Positions 48,362 through 56,258 of a stretch of 64,000 nucleotides of DNA are shown in pieces. The DNA lies in NCBI RefSeq assembly GCF_900143625.1, contig NZ_FRFF01000125.1, forward strand, positions 29,320 through 93,319. Direction: 5' to 3'. The DNA is from Nocardiopsis sp. JB363. Lineage in GTDB: Bacteria > Actinomycetota > Actinomycetes > Streptosporangiales > Streptosporangiaceae. How positions within the stretch are numbered: position 1 is the first letter of the stretch; each line of letters starts with the position of its first letter. A program made the position numbers and the translations under genes. Below the pieces are notes generated by a model, which saw nothing but the letters and a program-made list of their open reading frames with translations, made no database searches and was not told the DNA's origin.

Positions 48362-49431
48362 CCGCCCTGTCGCAGCGCCCCACCCCCGGAACCCTCGGTC
48401 GAAATCTGCGCGCGACCCTGCTGATCAGCGGTTTGTCCGTCGGGCTCGTCGTCGTGTCCGTGATCGCCGCCGGTGTGGGCGCCTACCCGATCCCCGCCGG
48501 CCAGGTCGCCGCCTCCCTCCTGGACGCGGTGGGTGTGCGGATCGGTGCCCTGCCCGACGAGATCGCCCGGACCGTCCTGTGGGACGTGCGTCTGCCCCGT
48601 GTGGTCCTGGCCGTCATGGTCGGTGCCGCTCTGGGCAGCGCCGGCGCCATGATGCAGGGCATCTTCGGCAACCCCCTCGCCGAACCCGGCGTCATCGGTG
48701 TCTCCTCCGGCGCGGCCGTCGGCGCGATCGTCGTCATCTTCACCGGACTGACGGTGCTCGGCCACTGGACGATCATCGCGTCGGCGTTCGTCTTCGGCCT
48801 GATCACCACGTTGTTCGTGTACGTGTTCGCGCGATCCGGCGGCCGTACCGAGGTCGTCACCCTGCTGCTCACCGGCATCGCGGTCAACGCCATCGCCGGT
48901 GCGGCCATCGGGCTGATGACCAACTTCTCCCAGGACGCCGAGATCCAGACCATCACCTTCTGGCAGCTCGGCAGCGTCTCCACCGCGACCTGGTCCAAGG
49001 TCGCCGCGATCGCGCCGTGCCTGCTGCTGGGCCTGGGTGTCATCCCGTTCTACGCCCGCAAACTCGACCTGCTCGCCCTCGGCGAGGGCCCCGCCCGCCA
49101 CTTGGGCGTCGACGTCGAACGCATGCGTCTGGTGCTCATCACCGCGATGGCGTTGCTCACCTCCGCCGCGGTCGCCTTCGCCGGCATCGTCGCGTTCGTC
49201 GGACTGGTCGTCCCGCACATCATCCGGATGGTCACCGGCCCCGGACACCGGGTGCTGCTGCCGGCCTCGGCGCTGGGCGGTGGCCTGCTCCTGCTCGCCG
49301 CCGACCTGCTCGCCCGCACGGCGGCCGCCCCCGCGGAGATCCCGCTCGGCGTGGTCACCGCCGCCCTGGGCGGACCGTTCTTCTTCTACCTGTTGCACCG
49401 CACCCGCGCCAAGCAAGGAGGCTGGTCATGA
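48358..49431 (+). CDS. hmuU: Heme ABC transporter permease (FecCD family)
   Basis: A 357-residue permease of the BtuC/FecCD family with about ten hydrophobic helices. The conserved LPRVVLAVMVGAALGSAGAMMQGIFGNPLAEPGVIGVSSGA is at residues ~78-118 and the coupling region near 250-285 ends GLVVPHIIRM. GTG 48358 overlaps the hmuT stop by 4 bases, and its own stop overlaps the hmuV start (ATGA). Confidence 0.94.
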   Translation: MTALSQRPTPGTLGRNLRATLLISGLSVGLVVVSVIAAGVGAYPIPAGQVAASLLDAVGVRIGALPDEIARTVLWDVRLPRVVLAVMVGAALGSAGAMMQGIFGNPLAEPGVIGVSSGAAVGAIVVIFTGLTVLGHWTIIASAFVFGLITTLFVYVFARSGGRTEVVTLLLTGIAVNAIAGAAIGLMTNFSQDAEIQTITFWQLGSVSTATWSKVAAIAPCLLLGLGVIPFYARKLDLLALGEGPARHLGVDVERMRLVLITAMALLTSAAVAFAGIVAFVGLVVPHIIRMVTGPGHRVLLPASALGGGLLLLAADLLARTAAAPAEIPLGVVTAALGGPFFFYLLHRTRAKQGGWS

Positions 49432-50342
49432 CCACGGGTTCCCTGCTGCGCCGCCGGTTCGCGGCGGCCGTCGCCCCGTTCACCCGCGCACCCGACCGGC
49501 CCGAACCCCTCGAACCCGGCAGCACCGTGGTCCGAGCGGAGGGAGTCACCGTTCGCCGGGGTGGGCGGGCCCTGCTCGACGGGGTCGACCTCACCGTCCG
49601 CTCCGGTGAGCTGCTGGCCCTGGTCGGTCCCAATGGTGCCGGTAAGTCCACGCTGCTGCGCGCGGTGTCCGGGGACGTCACCGGGGCGCCCGGCAAGGGG
49701 GAGAGGGACGCGGGCTCGGTGAGTCTGTTCGACCGGCCGTTGGGGGAGTGGACACCGCCCGAACTCGCACTGCGCCGCGCCGTCCTGCCCCAAGAGGCCG
49801 CGGTCGGCTTCCCGTTCTCCGTGCACGAGATCGTCGCCATGGGACGGGCACCCTGGGCCGGACTGAGCACCCCCGAAGAGGACGCCGGACTCGTGCGCGA
49901 GGCCATGGCACGGGTCGGTGTCGAAGACCTCACCGATCGACGTTTCCCCACTCTCTCCGGCGGCGAGCGAGCCCGCGTCATGCTCGCCCGGGTATTGGCC
50001 CAGGACACCGCCCTGCTCCTGCTGGACGAACCCACCGCGGCCCTCGACATCCGGCACCAGGAGCTCGTTCTGGGCATCGCGCGTACACTGGCGTCCCACG
50101 GTGGGGCGGTTATCGTGGTCCTGCACGATTTGGGGCTTGCGGCCGCGTACGCCCATCGTGTGGCGGTACTCTCCGGAGGACGGGTCGCAGCGCAGGGCAC
50201 CCCCGCCGACGTCTTCACCGCGTCGTCGCTCAGCGCCGTGTACCGACACGAGGTCGAAGTACTGCCGCATCCGCGTACGGGGGTCCCGCTCGTCGTCCCA
50301 CTCCGGTCACCCGGGTGCACACGAAAGCGTCCACAGGAGTAG
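49428..50342 (+). CDS. hmuV: Heme ABC transporter ATP-binding protein
   Basis: A 304-residue ATPase. Walker A is GPNGAGKSTLL, the Q-loop lies in VLPQEAAVGFPFSVHEIVAMGR, the signature is LSGGERARVMLARVL, Walker B LLLLDEPTAALD and the H-loop VVLHDLG. A ~35-residue basic N-terminal extension precedes the ATPase fold. It is coupled to hmuU by the ATGA overlap and followed 9 bases later by the sortase gene. Confidence 0.94.
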   Translation: MTTGSLLRRRFAAAVAPFTRAPDRPEPLEPGSTVVRAEGVTVRRGGRALLDGVDLTVRSGELLALVGPNGAGKSTLLRAVSGDVTGAPGKGERDAGSVSLFDRPLGEWTPPELALRRAVLPQEAAVGFPFSVHEIVAMGRAPWAGLSTPEEDAGLVREAMARVGVEDLTDRRFPTLSGGERARVMLARVLAQDTALLLLDEPTAALDIRHQELVLGIARTLASHGGAVIVVLHDLGLAAAYAHRVAVLSGGRVAAQGTPADVFTASSLSAVYRHEVEVLPHPRTGVPLVVPLRSPGCTRKRPQE

Positions 50343-50351
50343 GTCGTATTG

Positions 50352-51143
50352 GTGTCCACAACTGAACGGCAGTCGCGCGATGAGCCCCACCACGAGAACG
50401 AGGAGCGCCGCCCCCGCCCCTCCCGGGGAAGCCCACGGCGTGTCCGTAAACCGAAGACCACCCCCGGCGACGTCGTCCGCGGCTTCGTACGCTTCTTCGG
50501 CGAGATCCTGCTGACGGCGGGTCTGCTGATGCTCTTCTACGCCGGCTACGAGGTGTACGGCTCCCAGTGGGAGACCGACCGCGAACAGCAGGGCTTGGCG
50601 GACGGGCTGGACGAGGCCTGGGCCGTCACCGACGAGACCGAGCAGGGGCCCGACTCCGAGCCGTTGCCCGGAAGCGCCGACAGCCGTCTGTACGTCCCGA
50701 GCCTGGACCTGGACTGGGTGGTCGTCAACGGCACCGAGCCGGACGACATCCGCTACAGCCCCGGCCGCTACACCCAGTTCGACAGTGCCCCCGGCGAGAT
50801 GGGCAACTACGGCATCGCCGCGCACCGCACCCCCGGCCTGTTCTGGGACCTCGACCTGCTCAACGAGGGCGACGTCATGGTCCTGGAGGACGGCGAGAAC
50901 TTCTACACCTACGAGGTCTTCCAAGAGGAGACCGTGTTGCCCGAGGACTTCTGGGTGGTCACCCCCGACCCCTTCGAGGAGGCCTCGGAGGAGGACCCAG
51001 GACGCGCGCTGCTCACCCTCACCACCTGCGCGCCCAAGCTCAACAACACGCACCGACTCATCGTCTGGGCCGAACTGGCCGAGACCACGCCCAAGTCCGA
51101 CGGCATGCCGGATTCCATCGCGCACATGGCGCCCCAAGCCTAG
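50352..51143 (+). CDS. Class E sortase
   Basis: A ~263-residue membrane-anchored transpeptidase that cleaves sorting signals and attaches proteins to peptidoglycan. A basic, disordered N-terminus (~45 residues) leads into one membrane helix (EILLTAGLLMLFYAGYEVYG). The catalytic triad is visible: His in NYGIAAHRTPG, Cys226 in LTLTTCAPK and Arg in NNTHRLIVWAEL. Class E enzymes prefer LAxTG signals; the surface protein at 45609-47009 ends LARTG. GTG 50352 and TTG 50349 both suit the aggag site. Placement right after hmuV ties anchoring to heme uptake. Confidence 0.9.
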   Translation: MSTTERQSRDEPHHENEERRPRPSRGSPRRVRKPKTTPGDVVRGFVRFFGEILLTAGLLMLFYAGYEVYGSQWETDREQQGLADGLDEAWAVTDETEQGPDSEPLPGSADSRLYVPSLDLDWVVVNGTEPDDIRYSPGRYTQFDSAPGEMGNYGIAAHRTPGLFWDLDLLNEGDVMVLEDGENFYTYEVFQEETVLPEDFWVVTPDPFEEASEEDPGRALLTLTTCAPKLNNTHRLIVWAELAETTPKSDGMPDSIAHMAPQA

Positions 51144-51156
51144 GGAGGGTTCACGA

Positions 51157-51438
51157 ATGTACGGCCTGATCTGGCGCATCCTGCCGGGCCCATGGGCGTC
51201 GAAGTTCATCATGATGGTCGGTCTGCTCGCGGGTGGGGCCGCCCTGCTGTGGTTCTTCGCCTTCCCGGCGATCTCCCCCCACATGCCGTTCAACGACGGC
51301 GCCGTGGACACCTCGAACATCGGTGGTGAGGAGGCCCCGGCCGGCGCGCCCGGCGAGGACCCCGAATCCACCGACATGGAGCCGGAACTGGAAGGCGACC
51401 CCGAGGCCGACTCGGAAACCGGCGAGGGCGGCGCCTAG
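51157..51438 (+). CDS. Small conserved membrane protein linked to class E sortase
   Basis: A 93-residue protein starting MYGLIWRILPGPWASKFIM, with one membrane helix (residues ~18-40), a conserved PHMPFND motif just outside it, and a ~50-residue acidic Glu/Asp/Pro-rich tail. Proteins of this build sit beside class E sortase genes across actinobacteria; the function is unknown. agggaggg lies 6 bases before ATG 51157, and the sortase stop is 13 bases upstream. Confidence 0.78.
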   Translation: MYGLIWRILPGPWASKFIMMVGLLAGGAALLWFFAFPAISPHMPFNDGAVDTSNIGGEEAPAGAPGEDPESTDMEPELEGDPEADSETGEGGA

Positions 51439-51483
51439 GACACGGGGGATCAACAGCGGTTTCAACGCTTTCGACGAACAACA

Positions 51484-51515
51484 GGGCGGCGCGGTGCACA
51501 GGCACCGTGCCGCCC
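51484..51515 (+). terminator. Hairpin ending the hmu-sortase operon
   Basis: gggcggcgcggtgc (51484-51497) pairs with gcaccgtgccgccc (51502-51515), with a single G-U pair and a 4-nt loop. No U-run follows. Confidence 0.45.
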
Positions 51516-51628
51516 GTCGTGGGGTGGTGGAATGGTGGGCCGTTGTGCGCGGCACCACTGCCGGGGCTCCGTATTCCGGGCCGGACAACCACTAACCTCA
51601 AGCAGGTGAGTAACGGGGGACGAGAAGA

Positions 51629-53356
51629 ATGACGGTGACGCAGACCTCTAGCGAGGATCGCCTGAGCGGCCTTCGGGCCTGGCAGCGGGAGGCCTTCGAG
51701 GAGTACTTCCGCAGGCAGCCGCGTGACTTCCTCGCGGTGGCCACCCCTGGTGCGGGCAAGACCACCTTCGCCCTCACCCTGGCGAGCGAACTCCTGCATC
51801 GTCACGCCGTGCGTTCGATCACCATCGTCTGCCCCACCGAGCACCTCAAGAAGCAGTGGGCGGAGGCCGCGGCGCGCTTCGGGATCCCCATCGACCCCGA
51901 GTTCAAGAACGGGCAGGGCGCGCTGGGCCGGCAGTACCTCGGTGCGGCCATCACCTACGCGCAGGTGGCCGCGCACCCGATGCTGCACCGCAACCGCACC
52001 GAGTCGCGCAAGACCCTGGTGATCTTCGACGAGGTCCACCACGCTGGTGACGCCCTGTCCTGGGGCGAGGCGGTACGGGAGGCCTTCGAGCCGGCCACCC
52101 GACGACTGTCGCTGACCGGCACCCCGTTCCGCTCCGACATCAACCCCATCCCGTTCGTGGACTACGTCCAGGACCGCACCGGGGTGAGACGCTGCTCGTG
52201 GGACTACAGCTACGGGTACGCGCCCGCGCTGGAGGACGGAGTGGTGCGCCCGGTCATCTTCATGGCCTACTCCGGTGAGATGCGCTGGCGGACCAAGGCC
52301 GGTGACGAGCTCGCCGCACGTTTGGGCGAACCACTCACCCAGGACGCGCTCTCCCAGGCCTGGCGGGCCGCGCTGGACCCCAAGGGCGACTGGATCAAGA
52401 AGGTCCTCCAGGCGGCCGACCGGCGGCTGACCGAAGTGCGCAAGACCCACGCGGACGCCGGCGCGATGGTCATCGCCAGCGACCATGAGAACGCCCGCGC
52501 CTACGCGCGCATCCTGCGTCAGATCACCGGGAAGGGCGCCACGGTGGTGCTCTCCGACGACCCCGCGGCCTCCAAGAAGATCTCCCGGTTCGCCGCCGGC
52601 GACGATCGCTGGATGGTCGCGGTGCGCATGGTCTCCGAAGGCGTGGACGTGCCCCGCCTGATGGTGGGCGTGTACGCCACCTCCACCAGCACCCCGCTGT
52701 TCTTCGCACAGGCCATCGGGCGTTTCGTGCGGGTCCGCAAACGTGGCGAGATGGCGTCGGTGTTCCTGCCGTCGGTGCCCACGTTGCTGGAGTACGCGGG
52801 CGAGATGGAGCGCGAACGCGACCACATCCTGGACAAGACGCCCAGCGACGACGAGTACCCGGAGGAGGACCTGCTCCGGGAGGCCAACAAGAAGAAGGAC
52901 TCGCCGGACGCGGGGGAGGAGCTCCCCTTCGAGACGATGGAGTCCGCCGCCGAGTTCGACCGGGCCCTGTACGACGGCCTGGAGTACGGGGGAGGCGCGG
53001 CGGGATCCAGCGAGGAGGAGGACTTCCTCGGGCTGCCCGGGCTGCTCGATCCCGATCAGGTCTCCCAGCTGCTGCGCAAGCGCAAGGCCGACCTGAAGGC
53101 GAGCGAGCTCAAGGCCAAGGGCAAGCAGCAGGAGCCGGAGGGGGACCAGGGTCCCACCCACCAGATCCTGGCCGACCTGCGCCGCGATCTCAGCGGTCTG
53201 GTGGGCGCCTGGCACCATCGGACCGGCAAGCCGCACGGTGCCATCCACAACGAGCTTCGGCGCGCCTGTGGTGGTCCGCCCGTCGCGCAGGCCACCCCGG
53301 ACCAGCTCCAAGAACGCATCGCCAAGCTGCGGGCCTGGGCCGTGGGGAAGAAATAG
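51629..53356 (+). CDS. Superfamily II DEAD/DEAH-box helicase
   Basis: A 575-residue helicase-like ATPase. Motif I is ATPGAGKTT (near residue 40), motif II is the DExH variant FDEVHHAGD, motif III SLTGTPFRSD, motif V around MVSEGVDVPRLMVGV and motif VI QAIGRFVRVRKRGE. The first RecA domain resembles type III restriction/ERCC3-like helicases, but no nuclease or methylase is adjacent. The C-terminal ~170 residues are charged and helical without a recognised domain. Likely acts on DNA or RNA in maintenance; the specific role is unknown. gagaag precedes ATG 51629. Confidence 0.85.
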   Translation: MTVTQTSSEDRLSGLRAWQREAFEEYFRRQPRDFLAVATPGAGKTTFALTLASELLHRHAVRSITIVCPTEHLKKQWAEAAARFGIPIDPEFKNGQGALGRQYLGAAITYAQVAAHPMLHRNRTESRKTLVIFDEVHHAGDALSWGEAVREAFEPATRRLSLTGTPFRSDINPIPFVDYVQDRTGVRRCSWDYSYGYAPALEDGVVRPVIFMAYSGEMRWRTKAGDELAARLGEPLTQDALSQAWRAALDPKGDWIKKVLQAADRRLTEVRKTHADAGAMVIASDHENARAYARILRQITGKGATVVLSDDPAASKKISRFAAGDDRWMVAVRMVSEGVDVPRLMVGVYATSTSTPLFFAQAIGRFVRVRKRGEMASVFLPSVPTLLEYAGEMERERDHILDKTPSDDEYPEEDLLREANKKKDSPDAGEELPFETMESAAEFDRALYDGLEYGGGAAGSSEEEDFLGLPGLLDPDQVSQLLRKRKADLKASELKAKGKQQEPEGDQGPTHQILADLRRDLSGLVGAWHHRTGKPHGAIHNELRRACGGPPVAQATPDQLQERIAKLRAWAVGKK

Positions 53357-53443
53357 TCACCGAACGGCCGAATCGGGCAAATACTTCGTAACGCCGCGCA
53401 AGGCTGACAAACTGTAAGTGACTATCTGGATACAGTCCGTGAG

Positions 53444-54469
53444 GTGATTCGACGAAACTCTCGCGGCGGTACAGCCGCGCTCTGGTCCGGACTGTCCCTG
53501 TGCGCGTTCACGCTGACCGGCCTGGTGGCGAGCACGTCACCGGAGCCGATCTCCCCGGAGGGGTCGGCTCCGGAGAACTTCTCGGCCTCCATGACGACGA
53601 ACGATCCCTATTGCCCACCCGGTACGGAACCGGCGTCGGCCGCCGAACGCAGGGTCGCCGACCCTGACGCCGGCCCCGCCGACAACGTGGTGATCACCCC
53701 GGAGCAGGCCGCTGAGTACGAGGACGACCTCCAACGGGCCATGGAGCGGATCCGCGGCCATGAGGCCGCCGCACCGTACACCGTGCCCGTGGTCGTGCAC
53801 GTGATCTCCGCGAGCGACGGCAGTGGAGAGGTCTCGGACGGTCGCATCGACGACCAGGTGGACGTGCTCAATCGTGCCTATCAGGGCGAGTACGCGCAGG
53901 GTTCGGAGGGCACCGACACCGAGTTCCGGTTCGAGCTCGCCGACGTCACCCGGACTGAGAACGACACCTGGTTCCGCGAATTCGGGGACCACCGGGACAC
54001 CATCCGCGCCGAACTGCGCCAGGGCGGGGCCGAGACCCTGAACATCTACACCGCGGACCTGGGCAGCGGTCTGCTGGGCTTCTCCACGTTCCCGCAGGAC
54101 TACGCCGACAACCCCGAACAGGACGGCGTAGCGATCGCGCACGACACCCTGCCGGGCGGTGACCGCGAGAACTTCAACGAGGGGCACACCGGTACCCACG
54201 AGGTCGGTCACTGGCTGGGGCTGTTCCACACCTTCCAGAACGGGTGCGAGAGCCCGGGCGACTACATCGACGACACCCCGTACGAACGCGAGGCCGCCTC
54301 CGGATGTCCCGAGGGTCGGGACACCTGCCCCGAACGTCAGGGCGAGGACCCGGTCACCAACTTCATGAACTACAGCGACGACGCCTGCATGACCCACTTC
54401 ACCCAGGGGCAGGCGCAGCGCATGGCCGAGCACTGGTCCGCCTTCCGTGAGGGCGCGCCCAAGGCCTGA
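53444..54469 (+). CDS. Secreted M43 (pappalysin-family) zinc metalloprotease
   Basis: A 341-residue exported protease. An N-terminal signal (GLSLCAFTLTGLVAS) and ~80-residue propeptide-like region precede the catalytic domain (about 115-335). The zinc motif is HEVGHWLGLFH (HExxHxxGxxH) and the Met-turn is NFMNYSDDACM. Several paired cysteines (CESPGD, CPEGRDTC, DDACM) fit disulfides. GTG 53444 lies 7 bases after TACAGT, so the mRNA may be leaderless. Extracellular protein degradation is the probable role. Confidence 0.9.
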   Translation: MIRRNSRGGTAALWSGLSLCAFTLTGLVASTSPEPISPEGSAPENFSASMTTNDPYCPPGTEPASAAERRVADPDAGPADNVVITPEQAAEYEDDLQRAMERIRGHEAAAPYTVPVVVHVISASDGSGEVSDGRIDDQVDVLNRAYQGEYAQGSEGTDTEFRFELADVTRTENDTWFREFGDHRDTIRAELRQGGAETLNIYTADLGSGLLGFSTFPQDYADNPEQDGVAIAHDTLPGGDRENFNEGHTGTHEVGHWLGLFHTFQNGCESPGDYIDDTPYEREAASGCPEGRDTCPERQGEDPVTNFMNYSDDACMTHFTQGQAQRMAEHWSAFREGAPKA

Positions 54470-54475
54470 CCCCGG

Positions 54476-54507
54476 CCCGTGGCGTCCCGCACCCGTGGCG
54501 CCACGGG
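54476..54507. terminator. Hairpin between protease and mazF genes
   Basis: cccgtggcg (54476-54484) pairs with cgccacggg (54499-54507). The right arm is also part of a perfect 16-base palindrome. It sits between convergent genes. Confidence 0.55.
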
Positions 54508-54514
54508 CATCACC

Positions 54515-54847
54515 TCACAGGGCGAGCAGTCTGCGCAGGATCGTGTCCACCTCGAACAGGACGAGATCGTCGACGCGACCGAACCGGCGTCCGAGTCGCT
54601 CGGGAGAGATGGAGCGAAGGTCCTCGCACTTGGCGTAGCTGGTCGCCTTCAGGCCAGAGGATCCCGGCTCGATCTCCACATGGGTCCGGTGTCCCCGGTG
54701 TGTGCGAGTCAACGGAACCGCCATGACCACGGGTGGGTGGGACTCCAGCCAGGGCTGAGCGTTGACCAGGAGAACCGGACGGCGTAGCCCTTGTTCGTGG
54801 CCGACCGGGTCTCCCAGGTCGGCCATGTGGATCTCGCCTCGTCTCAC
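54515..54847 (-). CDS. mazF: MazF/PemK-type endoribonuclease toxin
   Basis: A 110-residue toxin of the type II MazF family that cleaves mRNA at short motifs. The conserved RRGEIHMADLGDPVGHEQGLRRPVLLVNAQ start (active-site Arg region) and PLTRTHRGHRTHVEIEP (catalytic Thr/Ser strand) are present, as is the C-terminal VDDLVLFEVDTILRRLL helix. GTG 54847 overlaps the antitoxin stop as GTGA, the usual antitoxin-first coupling. Confidence 0.93.
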   Translation of the reverse strand: MRRGEIHMADLGDPVGHEQGLRRPVLLVNAQPWLESHPPVVMAVPLTRTHRGHRTHVEIEPGSSGLKATSYAKCEDLRSISPERLGRRFGRVDDLVLFEVDTILRRLLAL

Positions 54848-55110
54848 CAGGCTTCCTCTGCGGTCAGTTCGTCGTCCCCCGGGTCTGAGAGGTCGTCCCG
54901 GAGGGTCCGGTCATCGAGGCGGGCACGCCGGTCCTCCTTGGTGAGGCTCTCGTTGTACACGCGTACGTCGGACCAGAACTCCAACTCCTCGGCCTCGTCC
55001 AGTGCCTCTTCGATCGCACGGGCCATGGTGACGTGGCGGTGTTTCGCCCTCTTGCTGATGCGCTCTCTCAAGGAGCGTGGGACCTTGATGGTGGTATCCA
55101 TGGAAGTCAT
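54844..55110 (-). CDS. MazE-like antitoxin (ribbon-helix-helix type)
   Basis: An ~88-residue antitoxin. The N-terminus MTSMDTTIKVPRSLRERISKRAKHRHVTMARAIEEAL fits an Arc/CopG-like ribbon-helix-helix DNA-binding fold, and the acidic C-terminal half (EEALDEAEELEFW...DDLSDPGDDELTAEEAW) would wrap the toxin. ATG 55110 is chosen because CATACT lies 6 bases upstream as a leaderless -10; ATG 55128 and 55101 are alternatives. A palindrome covering the -10 and start codon suggests autorepression. The upstream DUF4267 gene ends 14 bases away and may also be co-transcribed. Confidence 0.88.
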   Translation of the reverse strand: MTSMDTTIKVPRSLRERISKRAKHRHVTMARAIEEALDEAEELEFWSDVRVYNESLTKEDRRARLDDRTLRDDLSDPGDDELTAEEAW

Positions 55111-55122
55111 ACTCAAAGTATG
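55108..55122 (-). promoter_or_regulatory. mazEF operator overlapping -10 and start codon
   Basis: CATACT-caa-AGTATG is a perfect palindrome with 6-bp arms. On the minus strand one arm is the predicted -10 (CATACT) and the other contains the antitoxin ATG. Binding there would shut off a leaderless operon completely. Confidence 0.5.
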
Positions 55123-55124
55123 CG

Positions 55125-55571
55125 TCATGGGTGGTGTGTTTGGCCACCAGATGACGTGGCGGCGCCCCGGGTGGGGCGCGGTTCCTCCCGTCGCGGGCCC
55201 CGAATCAGGATTGCGCCGACCACGGCCATGGTGAGCGCCGTGCCTCCGTGGACCGTGTAGGCCAGAACGGGAGGACCTCCCCAGGCCAGTACCACCAGCA
55301 CATCGCCCAGAGGGATGACGGCCATGGCGATGATCGTCCACCCGGCCGCGCGGAAGTGCCGGGTGGCGAGCAACGTGAGCCCCACCAGCCCGGAGCCGAT
55401 GTCTCTGATCCCCTTCGCCGCCGGATAGGGGCCGGCTTCCGCGGCCGCACCGAACCCCTGGGCGCTCACTTCGGGTTGCAGGAGGAAGCGGACCCCGATC
55501 GCGATGATGCCCAATGCGAGGAGAAGGGCCAGGACGAGTGCCACTCGCCATGACCACTCGCGTAAGTTCAT
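55125..55571 (-). CDS. DUF4267 small integral membrane protein
   Basis: A 148-residue protein with four predicted membrane helices (about residues 7-27, 55-72, 76-97 and 103-123). KGIRDIGSGLVGL is the family motif. The function is unknown; members often sit beside TetR regulators, as here. ATG 55571 has aggagaggg immediately upstream, better than the GTG five codons earlier. It diverges from the TetR gene across two matched operators. Confidence 0.82.
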   Translation of the reverse strand: MNLREWSWRVALVLALLLALGIIAIGVRFLLQPEVSAQGFGAAAEAGPYPAAKGIRDIGSGLVGLTLLATRHFRAAGWTIIAMAVIPLGDVLVVLAWGGPPVLAYTVHGGTALTMAVVGAILIRGPRREEPRPTRGAATSSGGQTHHP

Positions 55572-55597
55572 GCCCTCTCCTGTCACCGATATAAGTT

Positions 55598-55610
55598 CTA
55601 TCGATGCTAG
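55598..55610. promoter_or_regulatory. TetR operator copy 1
   Basis: CTATCGATGCTAG is an imperfect copy (two mismatches over 13) of the perfect palindrome 32 bp away, in the DUF4267/TetR divergent region near the DUF4267 start. Confidence 0.5.
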
Positions 55611-55629
55611 ATCAGCGGCGACATAAAAA

Positions 55630-55642
55630 CTAGCGTTGCTAG
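55630..55642. promoter_or_regulatory. TetR operator copy 2
   Basis: CTAGC-GTT-GCTAG is a perfect palindrome whose right arm overlaps TAGAGT (55640-55645), the -10 located 6 bases before the TetR start. This placement fits autorepression. Confidence 0.6.
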
Positions 55643-55651
55643 AGTCGATCT

Positions 55652-56239
55652 GTGACAGTCAACGAACGACGTGCCCGCGAACGCGAACAACGCCACCGGC
55701 TCATCCTGGCCAAAGCCCGGGCCCTCGCGGAGACGGAAGGCTGGGACGCCGTCACTACCCGGCGCCTCTCCGCTCTCATCGAGTACAGCCAGCCCGTGCT
55801 CTACAGCCATTTCCGAAACAAGGACGCCATCGTCGCCGCCGTCGCCCTCGAAGGCTTCGCCGAACTCACCGAAGCGCTACGTCGAGCCCGGTCGGTCTCC
55901 GGCCATGCCCGGGGCGCGCTCACCGTAGCCGTCGAGACCTACCTGGACTTCGCGGAGGCCAACCCGGCCGTATACGAGGCCATGTTCACCCGAACTGTCC
56001 CTCTGCCGTTCGCCCAGGAGGACACCCCCGAACCCCTACGCGCCGGTTTCGCCGAGATCGAGGCCGTCGTCGCCCCCTACGCCTACGCCCACCACTCCGC
56101 CACCCTCGCCGAGGTGACCTGGGCCGCGGTCCACGGCCTCGCCACCCTCACCCGCGACCACCGCCTCCGCCCGGAGGAGCATCGACAACGCGTCGAGGTC
56201 CTCGTCGACCGCGTCACCGGTCGGGGAGCGGGTAGGTGA
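55652..56239 (+). CDS. TetR-family regulator with WHG domain
   Basis: A 195-residue repressor. The N-terminal helix-turn-helix spans residues ~15-60 (ILAKARALAETEGWDAVTTRRLSALIEYSQPVLYSHFRNKDAIVAAV). The C-terminal ligand domain contains the WAAVHGLATL motif of the WHG subgroup. TAGAGT lies 6 bases before GTG 55652, so it is leaderless. It probably controls itself and the divergent DUF4267 gene through the two CTAGC-type operators. The ligand is unknown. Confidence 0.92.
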   Translation: MTVNERRAREREQRHRLILAKARALAETEGWDAVTTRRLSALIEYSQPVLYSHFRNKDAIVAAVALEGFAELTEALRRARSVSGHARGALTVAVETYLDFAEANPAVYEAMFTRTVPLPFAQEDTPEPLRAGFAEIEAVVAPYAYAHHSATLAEVTWAAVHGLATLTRDHRLRPEEHRQRVEVLVDRVTGRGAGR

Positions 56240-56258
56240 GCGCCGCTAGGCTTGAGGC

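Noticed and set aside
51629..53356. Restriction subunit of a type III restriction-modification or defence system
   Set aside because: No methyltransferase, nuclease or specificity gene is adjacent; neighbours are a sortase-linked gene and a secreted protease.
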